36,068 nucleotides of DNA, from NCBI RefSeq assembly GCF_900106755.1, contig NZ_FNNN01000037.1, positions 1 through 36,068 of the forward strand. The letters run 5' to 3'. This document shows, one piece after another, positions 8,264 to 16,310 of the stretch; position 1 is the stretch's first letter, and every line of letters begins with the position of its first letter. The position numbers were made by a program, and so were the translations under genes. This DNA comes from Bacteroides faecis MAJ27. Lineage in GTDB: Bacteria; Bacteroidota; Bacteroidia; Bacteroidales; Bacteroidaceae. The notes under the pieces were generated by a model. It saw only the letters and a program-made list of their open reading frames with translations. It was not told the DNA's origin and searched no databases.

Positions 8264-11200
8264 TCATTTCCCCAAATGGTAAATATTTCTCTGTAGCATG
8301 ACTTTCTTCAAGTCCGGATCCATATAATAACTGTCGGTAAGACGACTGTAACCGTCGTACTCGAAACGGGTCACTACATTGTTCGGATCGGTAATGGCAG
8401 TCACTCCCTTCATCGGTTCATACTCATAGGTAGTCACCCGTGCATTGGGAAGACTTACTCGCAGAGAGCTTATTTTATTCTTCATCTCATCCGTTGGTTC
8501 CACCCCTCCCGACCATGAATCAAGCACATTAGTGGCTGTAGCGGGGAATCCCATTTTCAGCAAGACCTGCTCACGAGTTGCATTCTCGATCCTTGCAATG
8601 GGAAAACGGTTCTGATATCCCCACAGGAAAGTAATCGGTGTGCCGTCTTTGCCTCTTATTTCGGCTACATTATTGTGACCGTCGTAAGCGGTATACACCA
8701 CTTCATCGCAATAATCGCTCAAACGGTCTGTTTTACTCTGTATCCGTTGCGGGAAGCAAGTACCTTCTTTAAACAGAATACGTCTCTCTTCCGAACTCCC
8801 CCCTTCGCAACGCTTATGACAAGACATGACAGCGGGAAATTCATACAGATAATCGTATTCGTCAGATACGGAATTTCCGTCACTGTTCAGTATTTCTATC
8901 TTCTTGGGCTCCATCGTATAACTGTAACCGTATGAATAGGTGTCATAAGTATATCGTCTGGTTGTCACCAGACTGTCTTTTCGGTTACCTATCTTCATAT
9001 ACTCCGTGTTTGTTTCCTGGTCCAAGACGTAAAAGAGGTTATTATCCAGAAAGAAGGTCGTCTGCAACTGGCTGTTACCACTGGTCGGTTCATAATAATT
9101 GCTAGGAGCATACACTTCTTTACTTGATAAATCGCTGGGATGTTTCATATATTCGTTAATATCAACCTGCAGCTTCCGAACAGGGAGATAAACAAGTACA
9201 TCCGAGCTGGTACCGATTCTTTTGTAAGAGTAGTCCGTGCGTGATGCAAGTTCGCTCCCTTTAAAACAATTCTTACGTGCAAGAAGACCATTGTATTGAC
9301 CGCTATTGGTAAAATGCCTCAATAAATCGTCCGAAGGTTCCTGAGGATGATAAGGAGAGTGCCGGAATATTTTCCAAATCTTCTCCTCCGGTTGTGTATA
9401 AAGGAAATTTTTAACGATATTGTCATAGCTATTCCACCACAACACTCCTTCAAAGGGATGTGCATTAACGTAGTAGTAATAATCCGTTTTTATGCAGTCC
9501 ATTTCTTTTCCGCAGACTTCTTCGCTTACAATATTATACATAACAGCACTGCCGTTACTGAAAGTAATGTTCGATTGAGGCATTGAGACATAGGTAGTCA
9601 TATATTCAAACCATGATGATGTTCCGTAAGCATTCACGTTGTATGCCGACATAGATGAGCAATAATCACGCTGACTCACAATATGTTTAATGGCTCCACC
9701 ACCCCATATCGGTTCATAATCGGGATCAAAAAGTTTCGTCAATCCGTATCTATAGGTCTTTATAGTCCGCTCATTCGCATGAGGATCATAGGTTTCGATG
9801 CTTTTTACACGTACTCCTCCTACGGGATGAAGATAGTCATCATTGCCTTTCGGACGATTATTGTCACGAAATGCCCCACAATTTCCTTCGTACACGAAAT
9901 TGGTTTGTACCCCTTGCGGATCGATAATGCGGGTTAGTATCCCCGCCTGCGTCCATTCGGCATTGGGTTCACGGTTTACACCTTCATACTCAATAAGAGC
10001 CTTTCCTTTATTGAGATTACCCAAAGGCATGTATAGTATCTGTCTGAAACTGGGAACTGTAACTTCATTACCTACCCAATGGTCAGAACCATTACAAAAT
10101 CCCCAATGATCTACGGCAGTAGTATAAATGGAAGGAACCTGATAAGTGTCCTTATAATGGAAAGCATACACTTTCGTCTCAACATCCGGTGCAGCAATAC
10201 GGACGGAGTCCAGCTTGGTCAGCGATGTTTTATTATTATAGGGATTGATGAAGAACTCGATAGTACGAATTATATTCCCTTTCAAATCAGTCACTTCCAT
10301 CTTTTTATACACATCCGAATGAGTAACATTTGTTCCGGTCTCTCTGTATGTGACGGACAAGGTATTATTAAAGAAGTGAACTTTCTCCAGACGCGCCTCA
10401 CTGGCAATCTCATTGACATAACTGCTTGCGGGAGGATAGTGAACTCCCGCCACCCCTTCTGATACGCTTGTCAGTTTAGTAGACCATGTATCCGAATTAA
10501 ACACATCCGGCTCTACCCGAAAATGATCACAATGGGAGTTTTGTTGCTTGGTCATGATGACGTAGGGACTCGAACTTTCAATATCGTTGATGATTACCCT
10601 GCCATCAAGATTGAAATAGTCACCCGGATGCATCCGGCTACGAGTAGTAGTGTACTCGAAAGTGACTAGCGGATTTGTTTGCCGTGGCGAACGGATGGAT
10701 GTACACAGCCAGCGTGTAATAAATTTTCCGGCTTTCTCATGTACACCGTCAAATAAGTATTGAATGCCGTTAGCATCTGTGGCATTCATACTGCCGTAGT
10801 TAAAATAAACCCTGTCATTGGTTCTCGGAATAGTAGTCAGCGAAACGGTCGGTTCCAAAAAATACCCGCTTCCAGCGCTATGTGGAAGTTTGTAGACAAA
10901 TTTGTCGGGCTGCGTATCGTGCTTGTTATCTACCCGGTCGGCATAGTATTGCAGGCGTTCCCGTTCGTCATTCGGAGGAGATTGATGGCGGTTCTTGAAC
11001 CATCCATATTCATCATCATCAGCTGTATCTTTTATTTCACGCATAATAGAGGGTTCAAGATTTAGTGTCCATCCCGTTCCCGCAAATCCGCTTCGTTCTT
11101 TTGGCTTTAGTCCCGAAGCGTGATAAGACAAAGTAATAGGAATGGTAACTTCTCCCGCTACGATTTCATACAACGGAATGGTAATGCTGGGAACTCCCGT

Positions 11201-11393
11201 ACAATAATCTACAGGATATGACTGATTTCTCTCCATAGAAGATGCTTCCGGAGAAATAGGCACAATGCGCGTCCAAACTGATTTCGTGCGCTTGCTGTCC
11301 ATGTATATCCAATAGTGGAAAACAAATTAATAATAGAATAAATAATAAAATTCTAATTTCTTTTCTTTTGCTATGTGTGTATAAACTGTTCAT
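8264..11393 (-). CDS. large RHS/YD-repeat secreted protein, N-terminus frameshifted
   Basis: The main frame (11302-8264, 1012 residues) starts in mid-protein. It has a PVDYCTGVPSITIPLYEI entry region like other Bacteroidetes RHS proteins, a beta-rich body and YD repeats near the C-terminus (TYEYEPMKGVTAITDPNN, RFEYDGYSRLTDSYYMDPD). It has no RHS core and no toxin tip. The missing signal peptide is in another frame from ATG 11393 (NSLYTHSKRKEIRILLFILLLI..., ending GQQAHEIS). The frames join at about 11275-11280, where a two-base deletion in AGTGTTTGG would explain the break. Proteins of this type usually precede a DUF6443 RHS protein, as here. A helper or carrier role is inferred. If the frameshift is real, the product cannot be exported normally. 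Confidence 0.75.
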
Positions 11394-11449
11394 AATCAAT
11401 GATATTAAGAAAACCCTTTTTGCTACAAATAAATTTCCAATTAACTTAT

Positions 11450-11486
11450 CCCCCCTTGGAGATATAACTATCTTCTACAGGGGGGG
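11450..11486 (-). other. C/G-armed hairpin between smalltalk gene and RHS operon
   Basis: CCCCCC (11450-11455) and GGGGGGG (11480-11486) flank an inner stem GGAGATA/TATCTTC. No T run follows on either strand, so it is not a classical terminator. It lies 4 bases after the stop codon of the 31-residue gene and 56 bases before the start of the RHS gene. It could be an mRNA stabiliser or an attenuator that separates expression of the peptide from the large genes. Confidence 0.5.
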
Positions 11487-11490
11487 CGTT

Positions 11491-11586
11491 CTACAAGTTC
11501 ATCGAACTACCGCCCAACGCTCCCAACACTGCGGAAGCAACCGCGATAATCACTTTCAAAATTGTGTCCCATACTTTTCCTTTCAT
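11491..11586 (-). CDS. smalltalk-family micro-protein
   Basis: A 31-codon gene encodes a peptide that begins MKGKVWDTILKVIIAVASAV and ends LGGSSMNL. It has a short charged start, one hydrophobic helix, and the A-S-A-x-x-G-A-L-G pattern of the Bacteroidales 'smalltalk' proteins as I remember them. AAGGAG (minus strand, about 11602-11597) sits at good Shine-Dalgarno distance. The function of the family is unknown; members often lie near prophage-like or HU genes. Here it is divergent from an S24-type repressor and upstream of the RHS genes. It is probably the first gene of that transcript and possibly a small membrane peptide. Confidence 0.75.
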   Translation of the reverse strand: MKGKVWDTILKVIIAVASAVLGALGGSSMNL

Positions 11587-11702
11587 AACTTTAGTCTCCT
11601 TTTAATTAATAGTTAGTAGTTTAAATCTCTAAAAAAATACACGCGTGCTTGTCTAAGTCAAATAATCTTTGTTTCTTTGTACCAGTTAACTGTATGACGA
11701 TG

Positions 11703-11732
11703 CAAATATACTAACTTGTTTGTGAAAAGCAA
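11703..11732 (-). promoter_or_regulatory. Bacteroides-type promoter for the smalltalk/RHS operon
   Basis: On the minus strand TATATTTG (11710-11703) matches the TAnnTTTG -7 element. TTGC (11732-11729) lies 18 bases upstream as a -33 element. The transcript would begin near 11696 and have a leader of about 110 bases. The right part of the element overlaps one arm of the inverted repeat at 11706-11760, so repression by the divergent S24 regulator is likely. Confidence 0.55.
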
Positions 11733-11760
11733 TTAGTACAGCGTATTATTGTTAGTATAT
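11706..11760. promoter_or_regulatory. inverted-repeat operator pair for the CI-like repressor
   Basis: ATATACTAAC (11706-11715) and GTTAGTATAT (11751-11760) form a perfect 10-base inverted repeat with a 35-base spacer. A further TTAGTAC lies between them (11733-11739) and GTTAGCAC at about 11792. The site is between divergent genes and overlaps the minus-strand promoter. This is the layout of paired operators bound by dimers of a lambda-CI-like protein. Confidence 0.6.
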
Positions 11761-11809
11761 CAAGATCGTTTAACTAACTAAATATATAACCGTTAGCACT
11801 AAAATAAGT

Positions 11810-12574
11810 ATGGAAGGTTGGGAAAGAGTACAATACATTATGGAAGCGGAAGGGTATAATAAAAACTCTTTCAGTGTTGCAATTGGAATTAGTAATAATG
11901 TGACTATCACTAGAATAATCAACGAAAAGAGAAATCCGTCACGAGCTACGTGTCAGAAAATCATAGATCGTTTTCCACAATATAGTTTCGACTGGTTATT
12001 TTCTGGAATAGGGAACATATTGAATGAAGGACAAATAGTTAGTATTAAATCAGGAGAAGAGAGAGTAGAAACAGAAAATAATACTAACATACCATTCATA
12101 TCTAATGCCAACCGATTAGAAACTACCGGTTTCATGAATGTCCCCTTAGTACATATCCGTGCCCAATGTGGATATCTGAACGGTTATGGGGACGAAGGAT
12201 ATTTAGAGAGTCTGCCAAGTCTACCCGTTATCGTCGACCGCACTTATCATGGGAAATACATGTTATTCGAAGCTGAAGGAGATAGTATGGACGATGGTTC
12301 CAAAGATTCTATTTGCGATGGAGATATTGTATTGGCAAGAGAAGTTAACAGAGATTTATGGAGATACAAACTTCATATTAGAGATTGGTATTTTATTATT
12401 GTACATCGCACGGAAGGAATAGCAATAAAAAAAATTGTTGACCATGATGTAGAACGTGGAATAATCACCTGTCATTCCCTTAATGATATGTTTCGGGACT
12501 ATAAAGTACATTTAGGCGAGGTAGCCGAACTGTATAATCTTATTAAAATAGTGGATAGAAGTGCCCGATTGTAA
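11810..12574 (+). CDS. XRE-family HTH / S24 peptidase-like (CI/LexA-type) repressor
   Basis: The protein has 254 residues. Residues 1-65 form a helix-turn-helix (SFSVAIGISNNVTITRIINE, then NPSRATCQKIIDRFPQYS). This start is common in Bacteroides prophage and ICE repressors. The C-terminal half is an S24 domain with EGDSMDDGSKDSICDGDIVL (Ser nucleophile in the SerMet pair, about residue 161) and a downstream IKKIVD lysine pair. Such proteins cleave themselves when RecA is activated and release their operators. The divergent promoter and the inverted repeat upstream suggest autoregulation and control of the RHS operon. That would make toxin release DNA-damage inducible, which is inference. Confidence 0.85.
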   Translation: MEGWERVQYIMEAEGYNKNSFSVAIGISNNVTITRIINEKRNPSRATCQKIIDRFPQYSFDWLFSGIGNILNEGQIVSIKSGEERVETENNTNIPFISNANRLETTGFMNVPLVHIRAQCGYLNGYGDEGYLESLPSLPVIVDRTYHGKYMLFEAEGDSMDDGSKDSICDGDIVLAREVNRDLWRYKLHIRDWYFIIVHRTEGIAIKKIVDHDVERGIITCHSLNDMFRDYKVHLGEVAELYNLIKIVDRSARL

Positions 12575-12631
12575 ACAAATTACCACTATCACACATTTCT
12601 TATTAACATATCATATTTTTACTATACCAAG

Positions 12632-12671
12632 AAAGGAAGAGAACTATATTCAAAAGAAGTTTTCTTCCTTT
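12632..12671 (+). terminator. possible weak terminator after the repressor
   Basis: AAAGGAAGA (12632-12640) pairs with TCTTCCTTT (12663-12671) around a 22-base loop. The final T tract is short, so termination is uncertain. It separates the repressor gene from the lipoprotein pair. Confidence 0.35.
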
Positions 12672-12716
12672 ATCCCTGTGTAGATACATTGTTTCACTCT
12701 ATAAATAGTTCGAACT

Positions 12717-13553
12717 ATGAAAGCGATAAATTTATGCCTATTTTGTTTGTTACTGATAGGATGTGCAAACAAGCCTAAACAAGAAAAAGTTCCGCAAACT
12801 CTCATAAACAATACGGTTGGAATAAATGATACGCTGGGACTTTCTTTACACCCTGAATTCCCAATTTATTCCACAAAACAAAAACAAGTCACTTTCATAT
12901 TGCACAACAATAGTGGTACTGATATTGGCTTTGGAGGATATTACAGCTACACTTATGAGGATGAAAAAGGAATATGGAGGGATGTTCCTATGCAGCTTGT
13001 TGTATTTGATGAAGAAATTATACTTTGGCAAGGTAATAAATATTATTACAATGCAGAATTATTCAGGCATACTCCCGGTCGTTATCGTTTTTTTCTTACA
13101 GTAAGAAGATATAGTAAAGAATATACTTTAATGACTGAATTTCAATTACAAGATAATATGATTGAACTTTTCAAAAGACATCCCTATAGCCAATTAAATG
13201 ACACTTTATTACCATCAGAAGAAGAAGCCGTTTACCCACCAATCTATAATGTAATCGACCAAATGCCCGAATTTCCCGGTGGTATAGATAAATTGTTACA
13301 ATTTATCAATGATAATATGAAATATCCAACCAAAGCACAAACGGAAGGAATACAAGGAAGGGTTGCAGTTCAGTTTATTGTAGATGAAAACGGTTACATA
13401 ATAGAACCTAACATTGTGAGAAGTGTTGAGCCTTCTTTAGATAACGAGGCACTACGTCTCATAAAAATGCTTCCTCAATGGAAACCCGGTACACTAAAAG
13501 GGAAAGCGGTAAAGGTGAAATACACAGTTCCTGTAGCTTTTAAACTCAAATAA
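12717..13553 (+). CDS. lipoprotein with Ig-like domain and TonB C-terminal domain
   Basis: The protein has 278 residues. The lipoprotein signal ends at Cys16 (CLLLIGC). Residues about 45-145 form a beta-rich domain (HPEFPIYSTKQKQVTFILHN... TPGRYRFFLTVRRY) of the bacterial Ig-like type shared with the next gene. Residues about 180-278 are a TonB C-terminal domain: MPEFPGGIDKLLQFINDNMK, YPTKAQTEGIQGRVAVQFIV, and the end WKPGTLKGKAVKVKYTVPVA. In Bacteroidetes this domain is found in energy transducers and in standalone lipoproteins. Here there is no transmembrane anchor, so it cannot couple to ExbBD in the usual way. It is 8 bases upstream of the next gene, forming an operon. Confidence 0.85.
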   Translation: MKAINLCLFCLLLIGCANKPKQEKVPQTLINNTVGINDTLGLSLHPEFPIYSTKQKQVTFILHNNSGTDIGFGGYYSYTYEDEKGIWRDVPMQLVVFDEEIILWQGNKYYYNAELFRHTPGRYRFFLTVRRYSKEYTLMTEFQLQDNMIELFKRHPYSQLNDTLLPSEEEAVYPPIYNVIDQMPEFPGGIDKLLQFINDNMKYPTKAQTEGIQGRVAVQFIVDENGYIIEPNIVRSVEPSLDNEALRLIKMLPQWKPGTLKGKAVKVKYTVPVAFKLK

Positions 13554-13561
13554 TAGCAATC

Positions 13562-14344
13562 ATGAAACATTTATTACTCGTATCATTAACACTTCTTTGT
13601 TCTTGTTATTCCGGCTCTTCCAAGAAAGGGCAAAAAGACAAAAGGGATAGTATTTGTTTGCAAAAAGAACTATATGCTTTACATAAGTATGTGGATAGCA
13701 TTATTAAAATTGACACCATTTTGCAACAACGCTTTCATTGTTTTGGAGCTGGGCTAACCAAAGATAAAATATCTATTGACTTCCAAGATATACCGGAAGA
13801 TTCTTTTGAGTTTTTTAAATCTGCATTCAAGAAAGAAATTGTTGACTCTCCATTATTGGAGTTCAATATAATGACAGATATCACAATGAATATTGAAATT
13901 ATTCCGACAACAGAAGCTAAGCAACCGTCGCAATCAACATCTTTTGTCCTGCGACCTGTTTCGCGTAACATTCCAACTGGGAAAAACCTAAATCCCGATT
14001 CGCTTTCCATGCACGCAGAATACGCTCGCTATCCGCTATCAACTACGGAAGTAAAAATAGCAGTCTTCAATCACTCACAACAAAAATATACATGTGGAAA
14101 CGATTATAGCCTTGCTTTTTATAACAATAGTAACCAACAATGGGAAGCATTACCCACCAGTCCAGCCTTTGAAGATATTGGTTGGGTATTACTTCCTAAA
14201 TATCCCCCTCATCAGCAAACAATCAAACTATACACTTCCGAAGTCCCTAACCGTCCGGGTAAATATCGTATTTATAAAACATTCTATAGAGATACGAAAG
14301 AAGTGACTTATGCAGAATTTGAAATATTTTCAAATCTTAAATAA
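13562..14344 (+). CDS. lipoprotein with C-terminal Ig-like domain
   Basis: The protein has 260 residues. The signal peptide ends at Cys15 (LTLLCSC). The middle region (residues 25-130) is unassigned. Residues about 145-255 match the Ig-like domain of the preceding gene (TTEVKIAVFNHSQQKYTCGN, PNRPGKYRIYKTFYR). The two look like related surface or periplasmic lipoproteins expressed together, because only 8 bases separate them and a terminator follows. The function is unknown. Confidence 0.75.
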   Translation: MKHLLLVSLTLLCSCYSGSSKKGQKDKRDSICLQKELYALHKYVDSIIKIDTILQQRFHCFGAGLTKDKISIDFQDIPEDSFEFFKSAFKKEIVDSPLLEFNIMTDITMNIEIIPTTEAKQPSQSTSFVLRPVSRNIPTGKNLNPDSLSMHAEYARYPLSTTEVKIAVFNHSQQKYTCGNDYSLAFYNNSNQQWEALPTSPAFEDIGWVLLPKYPPHQQTIKLYTSEVPNRPGKYRIYKTFYRDTKEVTYAEFEIFSNLK

Positions 14345-14351
14345 AACAAAA

Positions 14352-14389
14352 ACACCCAATTTTACATTATCGGGTGTAAAATCGGGTGT
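14352..14389 (+). terminator. terminator of the lipoprotein pair
   Basis: ACACCC (14352-14357) with ATTTTACA pairs with TGTAAAAT and GGGTGT (14384-14389), giving 14 paired positions with one mismatch and an 8-base loop. A T-rich tail follows (TATTCTTTAT). It lies 8 bases after the stop at 14344. Confidence 0.65.
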
Positions 14390-14402
14390 ATTCTTTATAA
14401 AC

Positions 14403-14463
14403 CACTGATAATCAGTATTTATTGCGGAGAGAGAGGTTTTTGAACCTATAACTCTAACCACTT
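14403..14463 (-). other. tRNA-3'-end-like sequence, possible old attachment site
   Basis: Read on the minus strand, GGTTAGAGTT is followed by AGGTTCAAAAACCT and CTCTCTCCGCA. The order resembles a D-arm, a T-arm with TTCAA loop and an acceptor end with CA. The anticodon arm is missing, so it is not a functional tRNA. A small palindrome ACTGAT-a-ATCAGT (14404-14416) flanks it. The whole 14345-14754 stretch has no gene. A degenerate tRNA end next to a change of gene content is typical for an attachment site left by an integrated element, but no integrase is seen in the window. Confidence 0.3.
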
Positions 14464-14632
14464 ATGCTACAATGTCTTATATTCCAAAATTTCAAATAGG
14501 TAACGAAACAGTAACGATTTTCAGACGTTGGGCTTGTCCAACTTTGACCGCTGTTTGTCTGCCTAACTTTCGGGTTCAAAGATAAGTCTTTCTTTTGAAA
14601 TACGCAAATCATTGATAATAAATCTTCTGCGA

Positions 14633-14685
14633 TTAGTGCAAGGTGCAAGCTATATATATAAATATATACTTGCACCTTGCACTAA
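14633..14685. repeat. perfect 17-base inverted repeat with AT loop
   Basis: TTAGTGCAAGGTGCAAG (14633-14649) is the exact reverse complement of 14669-14685, with a 19-base loop made only of A and T apart from two C. Each arm contains the tandem TGCAAGG/TGCAAG. It sits 3 bases upstream of the Crp/Fnr gene promoter. It may be a cruciform or operator, a terminator for minus-strand transcription, or a recombinase site. Confidence 0.7.
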
Positions 14686-14687
14686 AT

Positions 14688-14718
14688 TTTGTCATTTAGC
14701 GAATTTGCTATAATTTTG
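14688..14718 (+). promoter_or_regulatory. Bacteroides-type promoter of the Crp/Fnr gene
   Basis: TTTG (14688-14691) and TAATTTTG (14711-14718) are spaced by 19 bases. This matches the -33/-7 arrangement of the Bacteroides primary sigma factor. Transcription would start near 14725, about 30 bases before the start codon. Confidence 0.65.
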
Positions 14719-14754
14719 TGTGAACTAATGATTTCAATAAATGAATGATTTAAC

Positions 14755-15327
14755 ATGAAACAATTTAATTTGCAATTTGCCAACCATTCGAAATTAGAAC
14801 AGCTAAAGCTGTTCTTTTTGGAACATGGCACTTATATCGAACTCAAAAAGGGCGAACAGTTCTCTATTCAAGGTAAAATGAACTGCCGGGGGGCTTATAT
14901 TGAAAACGGTTTATTGAGATATACCCGTGTGGATGAAAGAGGAAATATACATATAGTAGGATATACTTTCTCCGAAGAATTTGCAGGAAGTTTATGTACA
15001 CTTATAGAACCTAATCAACCGTCATTAGTAACAATTGAAGCTGTTTGCGATTCAAAGATTTACTATCTACCGTATTCAAAGTTAGAGGATTTTTTTGCTA
15101 CAAATGCCGAGACAGCACAAATAAAGTGCGCTCTTGTCGAACAATCCTACTCGTTAATGTATCATAGATTATTGGATATGTACTGTAAAACTACGGAAGA
15201 ACTTTATCTTGATTTATTGAACAGATGTCCCGACATTCAAGAATATATTACGTTAAAAGAGATAGCCTCTTTCTTGCAAGTCACACCGGAAACTGTTAGT
15301 CGTATACGTTGCAAACTGAAGAAATAA
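14755..15327 (+). CDS. Crp/Fnr-family transcriptional regulator
   Basis: The protein has 190 residues. Residues about 10-110 form a cyclic-nucleotide-binding-like beta barrel (FFLEHGTYIELKKGEQFSIQ, GFxEEFAG-type loop YTFSEEFAGSL). A linker helix and a short HTH follow at 160-190 (YITLKEIASFLQVTPETVSR, then IRCKLKK). The protein is shorter than Crp and lacks Cys clusters, like the many small Bacteroidetes regulators whose ligand is unknown. It has its own promoter and a strong terminator at 15355, so it is monocistronic. Confidence 0.9.
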   Translation: MKQFNLQFANHSKLEQLKLFFLEHGTYIELKKGEQFSIQGKMNCRGAYIENGLLRYTRVDERGNIHIVGYTFSEEFAGSLCTLIEPNQPSLVTIEAVCDSKIYYLPYSKLEDFFATNAETAQIKCALVEQSYSLMYHRLLDMYCKTTEELYLDLLNRCPDIQEYITLKEIASFLQVTPETVSRIRCKLKK

Positions 15328-15354
15328 CTTATCCTTTAACATACTTTATATTAG

Positions 15355-15382
15355 GGTCTTGACAATTGTCAAGACCTTTTTT
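15355..15382 (+). terminator. strong terminator after the Crp/Fnr gene
   Basis: GGTCTTGAC (15355-15363) pairs with GTCAAGACC (15368-15376) around an AATT loop and runs directly into six T (15377-15382). It is 28 bases downstream of the stop. Confidence 0.85.
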
Positions 15383-15426
15383 ATTTATTCTTCCGTATTT
15401 TGCATTCACTATTTAATAATATTGAT

Positions 15427-15852
15427 ATGATACGTAAATTAACACAAGAAGAATATAACAATGCTGCCGATTTATCTTATCAAGTATGCATGGAAAGGAA
15501 TGATTTCACCCAAGAAGGTATTGAAACCTTTAAAAGCTTCGTGTATGACACATCGTTGATGAATACGCTTGACATATATGGTGCTTTTGACAATCATCTA
15601 TTGATAGGAATAATCGGTGTACATCGGGAAAGGCAACATATATCCCTCTTCTTTGTCTTGCCGCACTATCATCGGCGAGGAATAGGAACATTGTTATTTG
15701 ACTATATGATGAGCAATTGTAATTTTACTTATATAACAGTTAATTCTTCAACCTATGCAGAAACTTTTTATACATCTTTAGGCTTCAAAAAAGTGGGTGA
15801 AAAAGAGATTAATAAAGGTATTGTTAGTATCCCTATGGAGAGAAACATATAA
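15427..15852 (+). CDS. GNAT-family N-acetyltransferase
   Basis: The protein has 141 residues from the ATG at 15427; an upstream in-frame ATG at 15400 is less likely because it falls in the tail of the terminator region. The acetyl-CoA binding motif is clear: LFFVLPHYHRRGIGTLLFDY (R-x-x-G-x-G type), followed by VNSSTYAETFYTSLGFKKVG, the classical motif B with Tyr and SLGF. The substrate is unknown. The stop is 28 bases before the next gene. Confidence 0.9.
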   Translation: MIRKLTQEEYNNAADLSYQVCMERNDFTQEGIETFKSFVYDTSLMNTLDIYGAFDNHLLIGIIGVHRERQHISLFFVLPHYHRRGIGTLLFDYMMSNCNFTYITVNSSTYAETFYTSLGFKKVGEKEINKGIVSIPMERNI

Positions 15853-15880
15853 TTATTGCCAATCATTTAAAAGAGATAAG

Positions 15881-16294
15881 ATGAAAAAGAAAATTACTTT
15901 ATGTATGGTGCTTTCCACATTTATTATTTGCGCCATGTTATGTCTGACAAATTGTAGTAACGACGATGCTCCTACTTCTGTCTTCACCCCCGAAGCCTTG
16001 AAGCAAACTACTTGGCAAGCGCAAATGACCGTGTACAATATCGAAGATGAGATAGACTACACAAAACAATCCATTCTTCAATTTACCAACGAATCAGAAG
16101 GCATTTATACAAGAACGAACGAAGAAGACGGATATATGTGGAACACAGATTTTACTTACCAAGTAAATGGAAAAATCATCACGTTCGACAACATAGCAGG
16201 TCCATGGACGGTGCTGGAATACACAGGAACACACCTCGTAATGGAAGCCTATAATCCCAATAAGATGGTGTGGACATTGGAGAAGATGTATTAA
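15881..16294 (+). CDS. small lipoprotein, lipocalin-like
   Basis: The protein has 137 residues. A long signal peptide ends at Cys25 (LCLTNC). The mature part is a repeated beta pattern (TTWQAQMTVYNIEDEIDYTK, GIYTRTNEEDGYMW, FTYQVNGKIITFDN) ending MVWTLEKMY. This order (W near the start, strands ending in a TWTLEK-like motif) is common in lipocalin-like Bacteroides lipoproteins. Its function is unknown. The frame extends upstream to 15797, but the ATG at 15881 with AAGAGATAAG before it gives a proper signal peptide. Confidence 0.75.
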   Translation: MKKKITLCMVLSTFIICAMLCLTNCSNDDAPTSVFTPEALKQTTWQAQMTVYNIEDEIDYTKQSILQFTNESEGIYTRTNEEDGYMWNTDFTYQVNGKIITFDNIAGPWTVLEYTGTHLVMEAYNPNKMVWTLEKMY

Positions 16295-16310
16295 CCTAAA
16301 AATAGCGGAT

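Noticed and set aside
8264..11302. Tc insecticidal toxin subunit (SpvB/TcC type)
   Set aside because: YD repeats are shared, but there is no SpvB domain, no TcA/TcB partners, and the pair fits the Bacteroidetes RHS/DUF6443 arrangement.
11302..11302. Internal ATG as true start of the large RHS protein
   Set aside because: It would remove the signal peptide that is present in the other frame right upstream, and the first residues DSKRTKS are a frameshifted reading of the signal-peptide cleavage region.
14454..14675. 73-codon minus-strand frame
   Set aside because: It runs through the AT palindrome and the tRNA-like end and shows no protein-like composition; the stretch is better described as gene-free.
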